Positions 27,699 to 43,106 of a DNA stretch of 64,000 bases are shown here, one piece after another. The DNA comes from Deinococcus aetherius. Its GTDB lineage: Bacteria; Deinococcota; Deinococci; Deinococcales; Deinococcaceae. Position numbers and translations under genes: made by a program. The notes beneath the pieces are model-generated. The model saw only the letters and a program-made list of their open reading frames with translations. It did not search any database and was not told the DNA's origin. How positions within the stretch are numbered: the first letter of the stretch is position 1; the number at the start of each line of letters is the position of its first letter. The stretch covers positions 1,514,001 through 1,578,000 of the forward strand of contig NZ_AP026560.1 of the NCBI RefSeq assembly GCF_025997855.1, read 5' to 3'.

Positions 27699-27819
27699 GA
27701 TGGTTCTCCTCTCGGTGTCGGTTCCCACGGAGGTCAGGGCGGGAAGCGGCGTCATCACGGCGGAACTCCGAAACGGAGGCGGTGGGGCCGAGGCCGCCTG
27801 TTCCTCCCCCACCATAGCG

Positions 27820-27848
27820 AAGGGGCCGAGCGTGACGCCCGGCCCCAG
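27820..27848 (-). terminator. Attenuator-like hairpin between livJ and livH
   Basis: On the minus strand GGGGCCG-GGCG-TCA-CGCT-CGGCCCC forms a long stem with a short loop, followed by TTCG. It lies about 30 bases after the binding-protein stop. Such hairpins commonly keep the binding-protein mRNA more abundant than the permease part. Confidence 0.5.
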
Positions 27849-27873
27849 GGGAGTGTCCCGGCGCCCCTTCCGG

Positions 27874-29031
<1,158 letters not shown>

Positions 29032-29080
29032 GGGTCCTCCGGGACGGGTGCGCCTTTGCGCGGTTGTCGAGATTGCCACG

Positions 29081-29109
29081 ATTCTAGAGACGCCTTTAGA
29101 CGAAGTCAA
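29081..29109 (-). promoter_or_regulatory. Sigma-70-type promoter of the liv operon
   Basis: On the minus strand TTGACT (29109-29104), a 17-base spacer and TAGAAT (29086-29081). With a start about seven bases on, the leader to the ATG at 29031 is about 45 bases and carries the GGAGGA ribosome-binding site. One of the best two-box promoters in the window. Confidence 0.75.
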
Positions 29110-29204
29110 CGCGAGGCTCATCCGTGGAGGCCATTTCGGAACTGCTTCCAGGGAACCTCGGCGAAATGATATTGCGGCCAGGATGAGTTGTGGGCAACAC
29201 AGGG

Positions 29205-29258
29205 GGGTGGGCCGCCCGACCCCACCCGACCTCCGGGAACACCCCCGCCGGGGGAGAC
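29205..29258 (-). terminator. GC-rich hairpins after glnA
   Basis: Two stems follow the glnA stop on the minus strand: CCCCCGG-CGGGGG and then GGGTGGG with CCCACCC nine bases apart. No U-run follows, so these may be Rho-independent-like hairpins or mRNA end protectors. Confidence 0.35.
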
Positions 29259-29259
29259 C

Positions 29260-30627
29260 TCAGACCAGGTCCAGATACCGCTCCAGCTCCCAGGCGTGGA
29301 CGGCCGACGAATACTCGCGCCACTCTGCCCGCTTGGCCGCGACGAAATGGTCCAGGACGTGTTCGCCCAGCGCCCCGGCGATCACCGGGTCCTTCTCGAG
29401 TTCGTCCACCGCCTCGCGCAGGTCGGTGGGCAGCTCGCGGATGCGGTGGTGCCGCTTTTCCCGCACCGTCATGCGGAAGATGTTGCGCCCGATGGCGGGC
29501 GGCGGCTCCATTCCCTCCTGGATGCCGTCGAGCCCCGCCGCCAGCATCGCCGCCAGGGCCAGGTACGGGTTGCACGAGGGGTCGGGCATCCGCACCTCAG
29601 CCCGGGTGGACTGCCCGCGCTTGGCGGGGATGCGGATCAGCGCCGAGCGGTTGCTCGTGCTCCAGGCGACGTTGACGGGCGCCTCGTACCCCGGCACCAG
29701 CCGTTTGTAGGAGTTCACCAGGGGGTTGGTGATCGCCGCCATGCCCCCCGCGTGCTCCAGCAGCCCGGCGATGAAGTGCCGCGCGGTGCTGGAGAGGCCG
29801 TGCTCCCCCTCCGGGTCGGCGAAGGCGTTCACCCCGTTCCGGAAGAGGCTGAGGTGGCAGTGCATCCCCGAGCCGTTCACCCCGGGGAGCGGCTTGGGGA
29901 GAAAGGAAGCCAGCAGCCCGTACTCCAGAGCCACCCGCTTGACCACGAACTTGAAGGTGGCGATGCGGTCGGCGGTTTCCAACGCCGGGGCGTAGCGGAA
30001 GTCGATCTCGTGCTGCCCGGGGGCGACCTCGTGGTGCGAGGCCTCGATCTCGAAGCCCATCTGCACGAGGATGCCCGCGATCTCGCGGCGGATACGCTCG
30101 CCCTTGTCGACGGGCGCCAGGTCGAAGTACCCCGCCTTGTCGTGGGTGACCGTGCTGCCCCGCCCCGTCTCGTCCCGCTCGAACAGGAAGAACTCGGGCT
30201 CGGTCCCCACGAACATCTCGAAGCCGAGGTCGCGGGCCCGCGCGACCTGCCGTTCCAGAACCTGCCGGGGGTCCCCCTCGAAGGGCGTGCCGTCGGGCAG
30301 GGTCACGTCGCAGATCAGCCGCGCGACCCGGCCCCGCTCGCCCTCCTCGCGCGAGAACTGGGGGTAGATCAGGAAGGTGGAGAGGTCGGGCCGGAGCAGC
30401 ATGTCGCTCTCCTCGACCCGGGTGAAGCCCTCCACCGCGCTGCCGTCGAAGGTCACGTCCCCGGCGAGGGCCTTCTCGAACTGCGAACCGGGCACCTCCA
30501 CGTTCTTCGTGGTGCCCAGGATGTCGGTGAATTGCAGGCGCAGGAACTTCACGTTCTCGGCACCGAGATGGGCGAGGATGTCCTGCGCGGTGTGGGGCGT
30601 GCCGGGGGAATCGGGCGTGGGCGTCAT
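29260..30627 (-). CDS. glnA: Glutamine synthetase, type I
   Basis: A 455-residue GSI that joins ammonia to glutamate with ATP. Visible motifs are the beta-grasp start (FLRLQFTDILGTTKNVEVP), the Asp of GDVTFDGSAVEGF, the metal-ligand region EPEFFLFERDE, the ATP/glutamate motif PGVNGSGMHCHLSLF and the Arg-rich RIPAKRGQSTRAEVRMPD. The length and lack of the 25-residue insertion and adenylylation Tyr region place it with the GSI-alpha branch, where control is by feedback or regulators. The ATG at 30627 gives MTPTPDSPGTPH. GGAGG lies about 13 bases upstream, rather far. The gene is divergent from glnN. Confidence 0.95.
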   Translation of the reverse strand: MTPTPDSPGTPHTAQDILAHLGAENVKFLRLQFTDILGTTKNVEVPGSQFEKALAGDVTFDGSAVEGFTRVEESDMLLRPDLSTFLIYPQFSREEGERGRVARLICDVTLPDGTPFEGDPRQVLERQVARARDLGFEMFVGTEPEFFLFERDETGRGSTVTHDKAGYFDLAPVDKGERIRREIAGILVQMGFEIEASHHEVAPGQHEIDFRYAPALETADRIATFKFVVKRVALEYGLLASFLPKPLPGVNGSGMHCHLSLFRNGVNAFADPEGEHGLSSTARHFIAGLLEHAGGMAAITNPLVNSYKRLVPGYEAPVNVAWSTSNRSALIRIPAKRGQSTRAEVRMPDPSCNPYLALAAMLAAGLDGIQEGMEPPPAIGRNIFRMTVREKRHHRIRELPTDLREAVDELEKDPVIAGALGEHVLDHFVAAKRAEWREYSSAVHAWELERYLDLV

Positions 30628-30989
30628 GTCGTGGTGGGCCTCCGTGTGGCGCTGCCTGGTGCTGACCGTAGCGGGCAGGAGGGGCGGGGCGCAAGGGTAG
30701 AGGTGACCTGGCGAGGCGCTCCACCTCGTCTGGCGTCTCCCACGCCCTTCGCAGGTTGTGCGCCGCTCCCTGGCCGAATAGACCAACCGGCCCGCTCAAA
30801 GTGCAGGATTGTCAGGGTACTCCTCCTGTTCCTCCCCGTGTTCCTGCAACTTGTCCAACCTCGCGTTGACCGTGCGTTTGCCGCGCTCTTATACTCCACC
30901 TCAGAGTCCGGCTGAACCCAGGGGGTGCGGAAAGGGATGCCGCCGCGCCGCGCCCCGTGTACGAGCCGAGGCCACAGGGAGAGGAAACG
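30628..30989. other. Divergent control region between glnA and glnN
   Basis: A 362-base non-coding gap with promoters for both glutamine synthetases. The rightward one is clear (30866-30895). For leftward glnA the best candidate on the minus strand is TTGCGC, 18 bases, TACGGT, about 25 bases upstream of the ATG at 30627, but it is weak. No GlnR/TnrA-like palindrome was recognised by eye. Confidence 0.5.
30866..30895 (+). promoter_or_regulatory. glnN promoter
   Basis: TTGACC (30866-30871), 18 bases, TATACT (30890-30895). It predicts an 88-base leader before the ATG at 30990, where GGGAGAGGA provides the ribosome-binding site. Confidence 0.65.
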
Positions 30990-33149
<2,160 letters not shown>

Positions 33150-33184
33150 GCGGTCAGCCCTCAGCCCTCAGCCAACAACAGGGG

Positions 33185-33212
33185 AGCCGTCCGGGCCTGG
33201 GCGGCTTTCCCT
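33185..33212 (+). terminator. Terminator after glnN
   Basis: AGCCGTCC pairs with GGGCGGCT (one G-U pair), loop GGGCCT, followed by TTTCCCTC. It lies 36 bases after the glnN stop and inside the heptamer palindrome. Confidence 0.65.
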
Positions 33213-33251
33213 CTGTGTGCTCTTAGCTGATTGCTGAAAGCTGACGGCTGA

Positions 33252-33257
33252 TAAGCT
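33252..33257 (+). promoter_or_regulatory. Leaderless-type -10 (TAAGCT), formed by the heptamer repeat
   Basis: TAAGCT ends six bases before the GTG at 33264. It is made from the last copies of the heptamer array, so the repeat appears to have become this gene's promoter. Confidence 0.55.
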
Positions 33258-33263
33258 GATGAA

Positions 33264-34082
33264 GTGCTGAACCTGCTGCGCAAGCCGCCCGTGACGCCCG
33301 CCGAACTCGACGAGGGCCTGGGAGAGCTGGGGCTCGACGGGTCGCAGCACGTCATCGTCCACGCGAGCCTGAAGTCCTTCGGGCAGATGGAGGGCGGCGC
33401 GCGGGCGGTCGTGGACACGCTCGTCGCGCGCACGGCCACGCTGGTCGCCCCCGCCTTCACCTACAACACCCTGCTGCGCCACCCGGGCTCGCCCGTCCAT
33501 GCCCGCTTCCACCGCGACTCGCGGGTGAGCCGCGACATCGGCCGGGTCCCGCAGGAACTCGTGGAGCGCGCGTCGGCGGTGCGGAGCTTTCACCCCACCC
33601 TCAGCTTCATCGCGCTGGGCGAGGAGGCGGGGCGCGTCACGGGCGTGCAGACGCTGGACAGCCCCTACGAGCCCATCGGCGCCCTGTACGACCTGGGCGG
33701 GTACGCCCTGCTGATGGGCGTCGACTTCGGCAGCAACACGACGATCCACTTCGGGGAACATGTGGCGGGGATGCCGCTCCTGACCCGCTACGTGCCCGTA
33801 AACGGCCAGGTGCTCCCCACCGCCTTCCCCAACTGCTCGGCGGACTTCGAGCGCATGACGCCCTCCGTCCACGCCCGGTCCACCCGGGTGGGCGGTTCGA
33901 CCCTGCGGCTCTACCGGGTGCGCGACCTCGTGGACGCCACTGTGGGCGCCCTGACCCGCGATCCCGAACTCCTGCTCTGCACCGCCCCCGGCTGCCGCTG
34001 CCAGGAGGTCCGGCGGATGGTGCGGCAAAAGGGCCTGACGCCGCGCCCCCACCTCCGCTCCCTGCCGGGCACCTTGACCTGA
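33264..34082 (+). CDS. AAC(3)-family N-acetyltransferase
   Basis: A 272-residue member of the aminoglycoside 3-N-acetyltransferase family (YokD-like fold). Family motifs are VIVHASLKSFGQMEGGARAVVD near the N-terminus, LVAPAFTYN, FHPTLSFIALG and the catalytic-region HFGEHVAGMP. It uses acetyl-CoA to acetylate an amino group. Many chromosomal members do not confer antibiotic resistance and have unknown natural substrates, so resistance should not be assumed. A C-terminal Cys-rich patch (CTAPGCRCQEV) is an extra feature. The start is a GTG at leaderless spacing from a TAAGCT inside a repeat. Confidence 0.85.
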   Translation: MLNLLRKPPVTPAELDEGLGELGLDGSQHVIVHASLKSFGQMEGGARAVVDTLVARTATLVAPAFTYNTLLRHPGSPVHARFHRDSRVSRDIGRVPQELVERASAVRSFHPTLSFIALGEEAGRVTGVQTLDSPYEPIGALYDLGGYALLMGVDFGSNTTIHFGEHVAGMPLLTRYVPVNGQVLPTAFPNCSADFERMTPSVHARSTRVGGSTLRLYRVRDLVDATVGALTRDPELLLCTAPGCRCQEVRRMVRQKGLTPRPHLRSLPGTLT

Positions 34083-34103
34083 GCGGCACACTGTAGGTCG
34101 AAA

Positions 34104-34141
34104 GCCCCCGCCGGGGAGAGGCTGCCTCCCCTGCCGGGGGG
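34104..34141 (+). terminator. GC-rich hairpin after the AAC(3)-like gene
   Basis: CCCCCGCCGGGGAG pairs with CTCCCCTGCCGGGGG with a small bulge around an AGGCTGC loop. It is followed by GTGTG rather than T's, so termination is possible but not certain. Confidence 0.4.
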
Positions 34142-34192
34142 TGTGCAACTGTGCCGAAGGCCCCCACCCTCTCCTGTTACGGTGAGAGGGAG

Positions 34193-35056
34193 ATGAAGAC
34201 CTTCTGGCTGACGGTTTCCCTCCCCCTGTGGGCCTCGCTGGCGGGGGCGACCACCGCTCCCGCGCCCACCCTGACCTACCGGACGGGGAACATCACCCTT
34301 CTGGGGGGCAAGGCGACGGTGAGGACAGGTCAGGCGTTGCGTTACCTAGGCGCGGAGGGTGCCCGGACGGTGCTCGTGGACCTATGGGGCAACCCGCCGG
34401 AGGCCGCGTCGGACGTCCTGGGGATGATCGTGCCCGCGAGCGTGGCCCCCGACGCGCCGAACTCCTGGGGCGTGGTGATCACCCAGAGCGAGGACGGCCA
34501 CGTTACCGACGACGACGCGCGGGGCATCGACTACGACGAGTTGCTGCGGAACATGCAGCGGGAGACCCGCGACCGCAACGCGGGGCGCGAGGCGGCGGGG
34601 TACGGCAGCGCCGAACTCGTAGGCTGGGCCGACACGCCCCGGTACGACGGCGAGGCCCACAAGCTGTACTGGGCCAAGGAACTCGCCTTCCGGGAGAAGG
34701 GCGGGGCGGAGGTGGGCGAGCACACCCTGAACTACGCTGTGCGCGTCCTGGGACGCGACCGGGTGCTCGAACTCAACGCTGTGGCGGGCATGTCGCAGCT
34801 CGGGCAGGTGAAGGCCGACATGGGGGACGTGCTGCGCCAGGTGAGCTTCAACCCGGGAAGCCGCTACGAGGACTTCCAGCCCGGGACCGACCGGGTGGCC
34901 GGGTACGGCGTGGCGGCCCTCATCGGCGGGGTCGCGGCCAAGAAGGTGGGGCTGCTCGGTCTCGCCGCCGTGTTCCTTAAAAAAGCCTGGGTGCTGGTCC
35001 TCGCCGCCTTCGGGACCCTGGGCCGTCTCCTGCGGCGGGGGAGGAGCGGCGCCTGA
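34193..35056 (+). CDS. DUF2167 family membrane protein
   Basis: A 287-residue protein with a signal peptide (MKTFWLTVSLPLWASLAGA) and a long exported domain. The DUF2167 patterns are clear: LTYRTGNITLLGGKATVR, VLVDLWGNPPEA, GMIVPAS, SWGVVITQSEDGHVTDDDA, IDYDELLRNMQ and WADTPRYD. Two C-terminal hydrophobic segments (VAALIGGVAAKKVGLLGLAA and AWVLVLAAFGTLGRLL) anchor it. Members are thought to be exported membrane proteins of unknown function. The ATG at 34193 follows GAGAGGGAG. Confidence 0.85.
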   Translation: MKTFWLTVSLPLWASLAGATTAPAPTLTYRTGNITLLGGKATVRTGQALRYLGAEGARTVLVDLWGNPPEAASDVLGMIVPASVAPDAPNSWGVVITQSEDGHVTDDDARGIDYDELLRNMQRETRDRNAGREAAGYGSAELVGWADTPRYDGEAHKLYWAKELAFREKGGAEVGEHTLNYAVRVLGRDRVLELNAVAGMSQLGQVKADMGDVLRQVSFNPGSRYEDFQPGTDRVAGYGVAALIGGVAAKKVGLLGLAAVFLKKAWVLVLAAFGTLGRLLRRGRSGA

Positions 35057-35065
35057 GCCGTCCCG

Positions 35066-35674
35066 CTAGAGCCCCAGCACCATCGTGATCGCCCCGCTCG
35101 GAGATCGTGCCAGCTCCCGAAACCCGACGTGCCGGTAGAAGCCCTGGGCGCGCGTGTTCCGTCCCCCCACCCCCAGGTGGACGCCCGGCGAGCCCGCCTC
35201 CCGCAGGGCCGTGAAGAGGCGCTCCAGCATCCGGCGCCCGTGGCCTTCCCCCTGCGCGCCCGGCAGCAGGTCGATATGCAGGTGCGAGGGGTAGCCCGCG
35301 AGCACGGCGGGATCCGCCCGCTGGGGGTGGTGGAGGAGGTGCGCCAGCCGCTCGTCGGGCGTGCGCTCCCCGGGCGGCACGTCTGCCGGGTCCAGGTACC
35401 GCGAGCGCAGACCGGGCCACCACTCGCGCTCCAGCCGCTCCTCGAAGGCCGCCGTGTCGAGCACCCCGATCACGTAGCCGCCCACCCCGGCCCCGTCCTT
35501 CAGCACGAAGGCGAAGTCCGGCGCGAACTCCAGGTAGGGCCCGGCGTAGATGTGGCCGACCAGCAGCGGGTCCCGGTAGAGCCCGGTGGCGTCCGCGCCG
35601 CTGTCGGCGGTTTCCAGGCAGATGCGGTACAGGGCCGCCCGGTCGGCGGGGGAGGCGGGGCGAATCTCGAACAC
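35066..35674 (-). CDS. GNAT-family N-acetyltransferase
   Basis: A 202-residue acetyltransferase. The acetyl-CoA pyrophosphate loop is GAQGEGHGRRMLERL and motif B reads GVHLGVGGRNTRAQGFYRHVGFREL. The insert between the first strands (WWPGLRSRYLDPADVPPGE...HLLHHP) resembles the larger GNATs related to the C-terminal half of bacterial O-GlcNAcase-like proteins. Substrate unknown. The start is GTG at 35674; TTCAAT lies six bases upstream, one base off the TANNNT pattern. Confidence 0.87.
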   Translation of the reverse strand: MFEIRPASPADRAALYRICLETADSGADATGLYRDPLLVGHIYAGPYLEFAPDFAFVLKDGAGVGGYVIGVLDTAAFEERLEREWWPGLRSRYLDPADVPPGERTPDERLAHLLHHPQRADPAVLAGYPSHLHIDLLPGAQGEGHGRRMLERLFTALREAGSPGVHLGVGGRNTRAQGFYRHVGFRELARSPSGAITMVLGL

Positions 35675-35733
35675 GTCCCCATTGAACGCCGGTCAGGGGC
35701 CCCGACGCCACCCGCCCCCCCGACCGGCCCCGC

Positions 35734-36435
35734 TCAGGCCAGGTGCTGCTGTTCCCAGATCAGGTCGCGCAGCACCCAGCCGCTGCCCGGGAACCTCAGC
35801 CCGGCGCGGATCTGGGTCAGGAGGTACTCGCGCACCTCGCGCACGTCGAGCCCCCCGGCGATGAGTTCGCCCAGGTTGCGCCGACCGTCGAGGGCCGCCG
35901 CGACCGGGGAGCGCCCGTCCGGCCTGCCCGCCTGCAGGCGCAGGGTCGACCACGCGAAATCCCCGGTGGGTTCCACCCGGCCCTCGCGCACCCCGGTGGC
36001 GACCCGCTGCGCGACCTCGAACAGCGGGCGGCCCGTGCCCTCGGCGGCGTCGCGCACGCTGCGCCCGGCGGGACCGATCAGGGGCGGCAGGGCGCCCCGG
36101 AAGACCCGGCTGGGGCTGCCGATCACCGCGCAGACCTGCTCCCACTCGTCGCTGGCCCGCGCCCAGTCGGCGGCGAAGTGGCCGTATGGGGCGAGCGGCG
36201 TGCCCTTCACCCCGCGCGGGGTGAACTCGAAACTTCCCTCCACCGGGAGGAGTGGGCTCGCCTGGATAGCGTCGACCCCCAGCCAGTCGAGGATGCCGCC
36301 CCCGACGATCTCGCCCCCCACGAAGGCCACCGTGTAGGGGACGTCGGCCTGCACGTCGAGAACGCCCGTCTGGCGGGTCGCGTTGATGAGTTCCAGCACC
36401 CCCAGCAGGGGCAGGTCGGAAAGGAGGCCCTGCAT
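35734..36435 (-). CDS. DUF4388 domain protein
   Basis: A 233-residue protein. The N-terminal 90 residues match DUF4388 (MQGLLSDLPLLGVLELINAT, then TGVLDVQADVPYTVAFVGGEIVGG), a domain often found with response-regulator and gliding or signalling proteins. The middle and C-terminal parts contain a winged-helix-like stretch (GRRNLGELIAGGLDVREVREYLL) repeated in style with an earlier SRVFRGALPPLIG segment. No catalytic residues were recognised. A regulatory or scaffolding role is possible. It precedes no partner in the same direction closely enough to claim an operon. Confidence 0.75.
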   Translation of the reverse strand: MQGLLSDLPLLGVLELINATRQTGVLDVQADVPYTVAFVGGEIVGGGILDWLGVDAIQASPLLPVEGSFEFTPRGVKGTPLAPYGHFAADWARASDEWEQVCAVIGSPSRVFRGALPPLIGPAGRSVRDAAEGTGRPLFEVAQRVATGVREGRVEPTGDFAWSTLRLQAGRPDGRSPVAAALDGRRNLGELIAGGLDVREVREYLLTQIRAGLRFPGSGWVLRDLIWEQQHLA

Positions 36436-36449
36436 CTGTTCCCCAGAGG

Positions 36450-37955
<1,506 letters not shown>

Positions 37956-37956
37956 G

Positions 37957-38805
37957 CTAGCCCACCGCCCCGCGCACGACGAGGAAGAGGACGAGGACCG
38001 CCAGCACCAGCAGCACCACGCGGACGGTCCGCAACCGCGCGTCCCTGCGAAACCCCTCGCGCATCTCCTCGCGGGTGTCCTCCTGCGAGCGCCGTACGCC
38101 CAGGCGCTGGGCGCGGCGGATCGAGCCCACCGACTCGTGGACCCGGCCCTGGCGCCGCAGCGCCACCCCCAGGTTGTGGTGCGCCCCGTCGAAGTCGGGG
38201 TTCAGCCGCAGCACCTCGCGGTAGCGCGCCTCGGCCTGGGCCGCCCGCCCCGCCTCCAGGTCGAGGTTTCCCAGGTTCGTGAGGGCCCGGTAGTGCCCCG
38301 GGTCGGCGGCCTGCGCCTCCTCGAAGCAGGCCCGCGCCTCCCCCGGTTCCTCCCGCAGCGCGTGCAGCACCCCCAGCGCGTTCAGCGCCTCCGCCCGGGT
38401 CAGGGGGTGGGCGAGCGCCGGGGCCAGCCGTTCGCGCAGCGCCTCCGTCTCCGTCTCCCCGCCCGTGCCGCGCCCCAGCCCCTCCAGGCAGGCCAGCGCG
38501 CCCTCCAGGCCCCGGGGCGAGACGAGCGTGTCGAGCAGCGCCCGCTCGCCGCCCAGCCCACGGGCAACGAGCGCCCCCAGCGCCTCCTCCAGTCTGCCCA
38601 GGGCCCGCCGCACCTGCGGGGAGCGCCGGGCGCGCACCCCCTCCTGCACGCTCAAGACGGCCTCCAGCGCCTCGGTCAGTTCGGGAGGAGCGCCCGTGAC
38701 CCGCGCGGCGGCGAGGGCACGGCGCCACTCGCCCGCCCGCGCGAACGCGGCCCAGTCCGGCGGGGTGGTCGCGTTCGGGCCCGGGGAGTGGGCGGAGTCC
38801 GTCAT
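37957..38805 (-). CDS. TPR-repeat protein with C-terminal membrane anchor
   Basis: A 282-residue protein. Residues about 140-225 contain two to three tetratricopeptide repeats (AEALNALGVLHALREEPGEARACFEEAQAADPGHYRALTNLGNL is one and a half units). They end in GAHHNLGVALRRQGRVHESVGSIRRAQRLG. The last 25 residues are one hydrophobic helix (VVLLVLAVLVLFLVVRGAVG), so this is a tail-anchored protein with TPRs in the cytoplasm. TPRs mediate protein contacts; the partner is unknown. The start ATG at 38805 is six bases after a consensus TATACT. It overlaps into the nnr start, suggesting a two-gene operon. Confidence 0.85.
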   Translation of the reverse strand: MTDSAHSPGPNATTPPDWAAFARAGEWRRALAAARVTGAPPELTEALEAVLSVQEGVRARRSPQVRRALGRLEEALGALVARGLGGERALLDTLVSPRGLEGALACLEGLGRGTGGETETEALRERLAPALAHPLTRAEALNALGVLHALREEPGEARACFEEAQAADPGHYRALTNLGNLDLEAGRAAQAEARYREVLRLNPDFDGAHHNLGVALRRQGRVHESVGSIRRAQRLGVRRSQEDTREEMREGFRRDARLRTVRVVLLVLAVLVLFLVVRGAVG

Positions 38806-38811
38806 GCGCGG

Positions 38812-38817
38812 AGTATA
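38812..38817 (-). promoter_or_regulatory. Leaderless-type -10 (TATACT) for TPR-nnr operon
   Basis: On the minus strand TATACT ends six bases before the ATG at 38805. Confidence 0.65.
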
Positions 38818-38886
38818 CTGACCCGCCCCAGCGCCCCATGTTTCCGCCTGCTTTTGGTGCGGGGGCCCGGCGCGGAGAGTACCCCT

Positions 38887-39738
38887 GTGACCCAACCCGA
38901 CGCCCCTTCTCCCCCCGCCCCGCTGTACTCGCCCGCCCGGGTGCGCGAACTCCTCACCCGCCACGGTCTGAGGCCTACCAAGAGTCTCGGCCAGAACTTC
39001 CTGATCGACGGCAACATCCTGCGGCTCATCGCCGACGCGGGCGGCGCCGCTCCCGGTGTGCCCGTGCTGGAGGTCGGCCCCGGCCTGGGCGTGCTCACCC
39101 GCGAGATCGCCTCGCGCGGCGCGCACGTCACCGCGCTGGAGAAGGACGAGCGGTTGAAACCCGTCCTCGCCGAGACGCTCGCCGGGCTGGGCGTGAACGT
39201 GGTCTGGGGCGACGCCCTCGACTTCGACTACGCCACACTTGCCCCCGGCACGCGGGTGATCGCCAACCTGCCGTACTACATCACCGGGCCGCTCCTGGCG
39301 CGCTTCATGCACGCCGCCCCCATCGTCTCCGCCACCGTCCTTGTGCAGAAGGAGGTGGGCGGGCGACTCGCCGCCCACCCCGGCGACGACGACTACGGCT
39401 TCCTGAGCGCGCTCGCCGCCCTGCACGGCACGGTTCGTCACGTGCGTGACGTGCCCAGGGGGGCCTTCCTCCCCGCCCCCGACGTGACGAGCAGCGTCTT
39501 GCGGCTCGACTTCGACCGCTCGCGGCCCCTGCCCGATCCCGCCCTCCTGCGGTTCGTGGAGGCGGCCCTGCATCACCGCCGCAAGACGCTGCGCAACAAC
39601 CTCCGGATGACCGGGCTGGAGGGGGCGGCCATCGACGCGGCCCTGGCCGGGGTGGGGTTGCGCGCGGACGTGCGGGCCGAGGACGTGCCGCTCTCCGATC
39701 TGCACGCCCTTGCCGCGCGGCTGGGCGTGGTACGGTAG
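38887..39738 (+). CDS. ksgA: 16S rRNA dimethyladenosine transferase KsgA
   Basis: A 283-residue methyltransferase that dimethylates two adjacent adenines near the 3' end of 16S rRNA during small-subunit assembly. SAM-binding motif I is VLEVGPGLGVLTREIA, preceded by the family's KSLGQNFLID. The catalytic NLPYY appears as VIANLPYYITGPLL. The C-terminal helical domain (FVEAALHHRRKTLRNNLR) is intact. The start is GTG at 38887 with GCGGAGAG as ribosome-binding site. It is divergent from the TPR gene. Confidence 0.96.
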   Translation: MTQPDAPSPPAPLYSPARVRELLTRHGLRPTKSLGQNFLIDGNILRLIADAGGAAPGVPVLEVGPGLGVLTREIASRGAHVTALEKDERLKPVLAETLAGLGVNVVWGDALDFDYATLAPGTRVIANLPYYITGPLLARFMHAAPIVSATVLVQKEVGGRLAAHPGDDDYGFLSALAALHGTVRHVRDVPRGAFLPAPDVTSSVLRLDFDRSRPLPDPALLRFVEAALHHRRKTLRNNLRMTGLEGAAIDAALAGVGLRADVRAEDVPLSDLHALAARLGVVR

Positions 39739-39836
39739 GAACCGCGTCACAAACGCTGGTCCTCCGTCAAGGGACGTGCCGTGCCGTCCGGGGGGGACGC
39801 ATTCAAGGGCCAGGTACGCGGCCCGGAGGTTTTTCC

Positions 39837-40769
<933 letters not shown>

Positions 40770-40819
40770 GCCTTTCCTCACCTGCGCCCCGGCCCCCACA
40801 GGCTGGGGCGTGCTTGCGT

Positions 40820-40825
40820 TACCCT
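40820..40825 (+). promoter_or_regulatory. Leaderless-type -10 (TACCCT) for transglutaminase-like/GGT pair
   Basis: TACCCT ends seven bases before the ATG at 40833; only G and C lie between, with no ribosome-binding site. Confidence 0.6.
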
Positions 40826-40832
40826 GCCCCCC

Positions 40833-41443
40833 ATGACCGCCGACCTCCCCCTCACCCGCCTGCTCCACGAGGAGGCCGCCGCCCGGGGTCTGCGTGACCC
40901 GGCAGCCCCCCTCCCGAGCGTCCCCGAGGCGTTCGCCCTCGTGCGCGACCTGCCCTACGCCCGGGCGAGCACCCACGACCCGGCGGGCATCGTCCGCGAG
41001 TGGCGCGGCACCTGCTCCACCAAGCACGAACTCCTCGCCGCCCTCCTCGCCGAGCGAGGCGTCCCCAGCACCGTCGTCGCCTGCACCCAGGAGATCACCC
41101 CGCCCCCCGGCGCCCCACCCGAACTACTCGCCCTGAGCGGCAATCGGCCCGTCGTGGACGTGCACAACTACCTGATCGTCCACGCGCCCCAGGGAGACAT
41201 GGTCGTGGACGCCACCTGGCCGCTGGGGGCCGCCGGGACCGGTCTCCCCGTCAACCCGGACTGGGTGTGGGGGCAGGATCAGGCCCTCGCCTGCACGCCC
41301 CTCGAAACCTGGCCCGTCCCGGCGGGGGAGAGCGTGGCCGACTTCAAGGGCCGCGTCCTGCGCGAACGGTACACCGCCGAGGAGCTGGAGCGCCGCGACG
41401 CCTTCATCCGTGAGGTGGGGCGCCTCTTCCTGGAGGGACGGGC

Positions 41444-41447
<4 letters not shown>
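40833..41447 (+). CDS. Transglutaminase-like cysteine protein
   Basis: A 204-residue soluble protein with a likely Cys-His-Asp triad in the transglutaminase/papain-like order. Cys lies in WRGTCSTKHELLAALLAERG, His in VVDVHNYLIVHAPQG and Asp in MVVDATWPLG. The helix that follows the Cys is the usual transglutaminase-like helix. Such proteins cut or exchange amide bonds, and many are peptidases. It overlaps the next gene, a gamma-glutamyltransferase, by four bases (GTGA), so the two are surely co-expressed. A shared role in gamma-glutamyl or other peptide turnover is an inference. No signal peptide. Confidence 0.7.
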
Positions 41448-43039
<1,592 letters not shown>

Positions 43040-43106
43040 GTGGTTCGTGGTGAGTGGTCAGTGGGAAAAGATCGAGTCCACTGACCACTTACTACTTCCC
43101 ACTCAC
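43040..43106. repeat. Heptamer palindromic element, GTGGNNN type
   Basis: Left arm GTGGTTC GTGGTGA GTGGTCA GTGG (43040-43064); right arm is its inverted counterpart CCACTGA CCACTTA CTACTTC CCACTCA C (43078-43106). The 11-mer GTGGTCAGTGG is exact in both arms. Period seven throughout. It lies between convergent genes and supplies the last codons and stop of the SDR gene. Confidence 0.65.

Larger units (their letters stand above)
33153..33260. repeat. Heptamer palindromic element 1, wrapped around a terminator
   Basis: Left arm: NNTCAGC heptamers (TCAGCCC TCAGCCC TCAGCCA, 33153-33174). Right arm: GCTGANN heptamers (GCTGATT GCTGAAA GCTGACG GCTGATA AGCTGAT, 33225-33260). The arms are inverted copies with a strict seven-base period and enclose the glnN terminator. 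The right end also supplies the TAAGCT -10 of the next gene. Confidence 0.65.

Noticed and set aside
33264..34082. Calling the AAC(3)-like gene an antibiotic resistance gene
   Set aside because: Family membership alone does not show aminoglycoside activity; no mobile element or resistance context is present.
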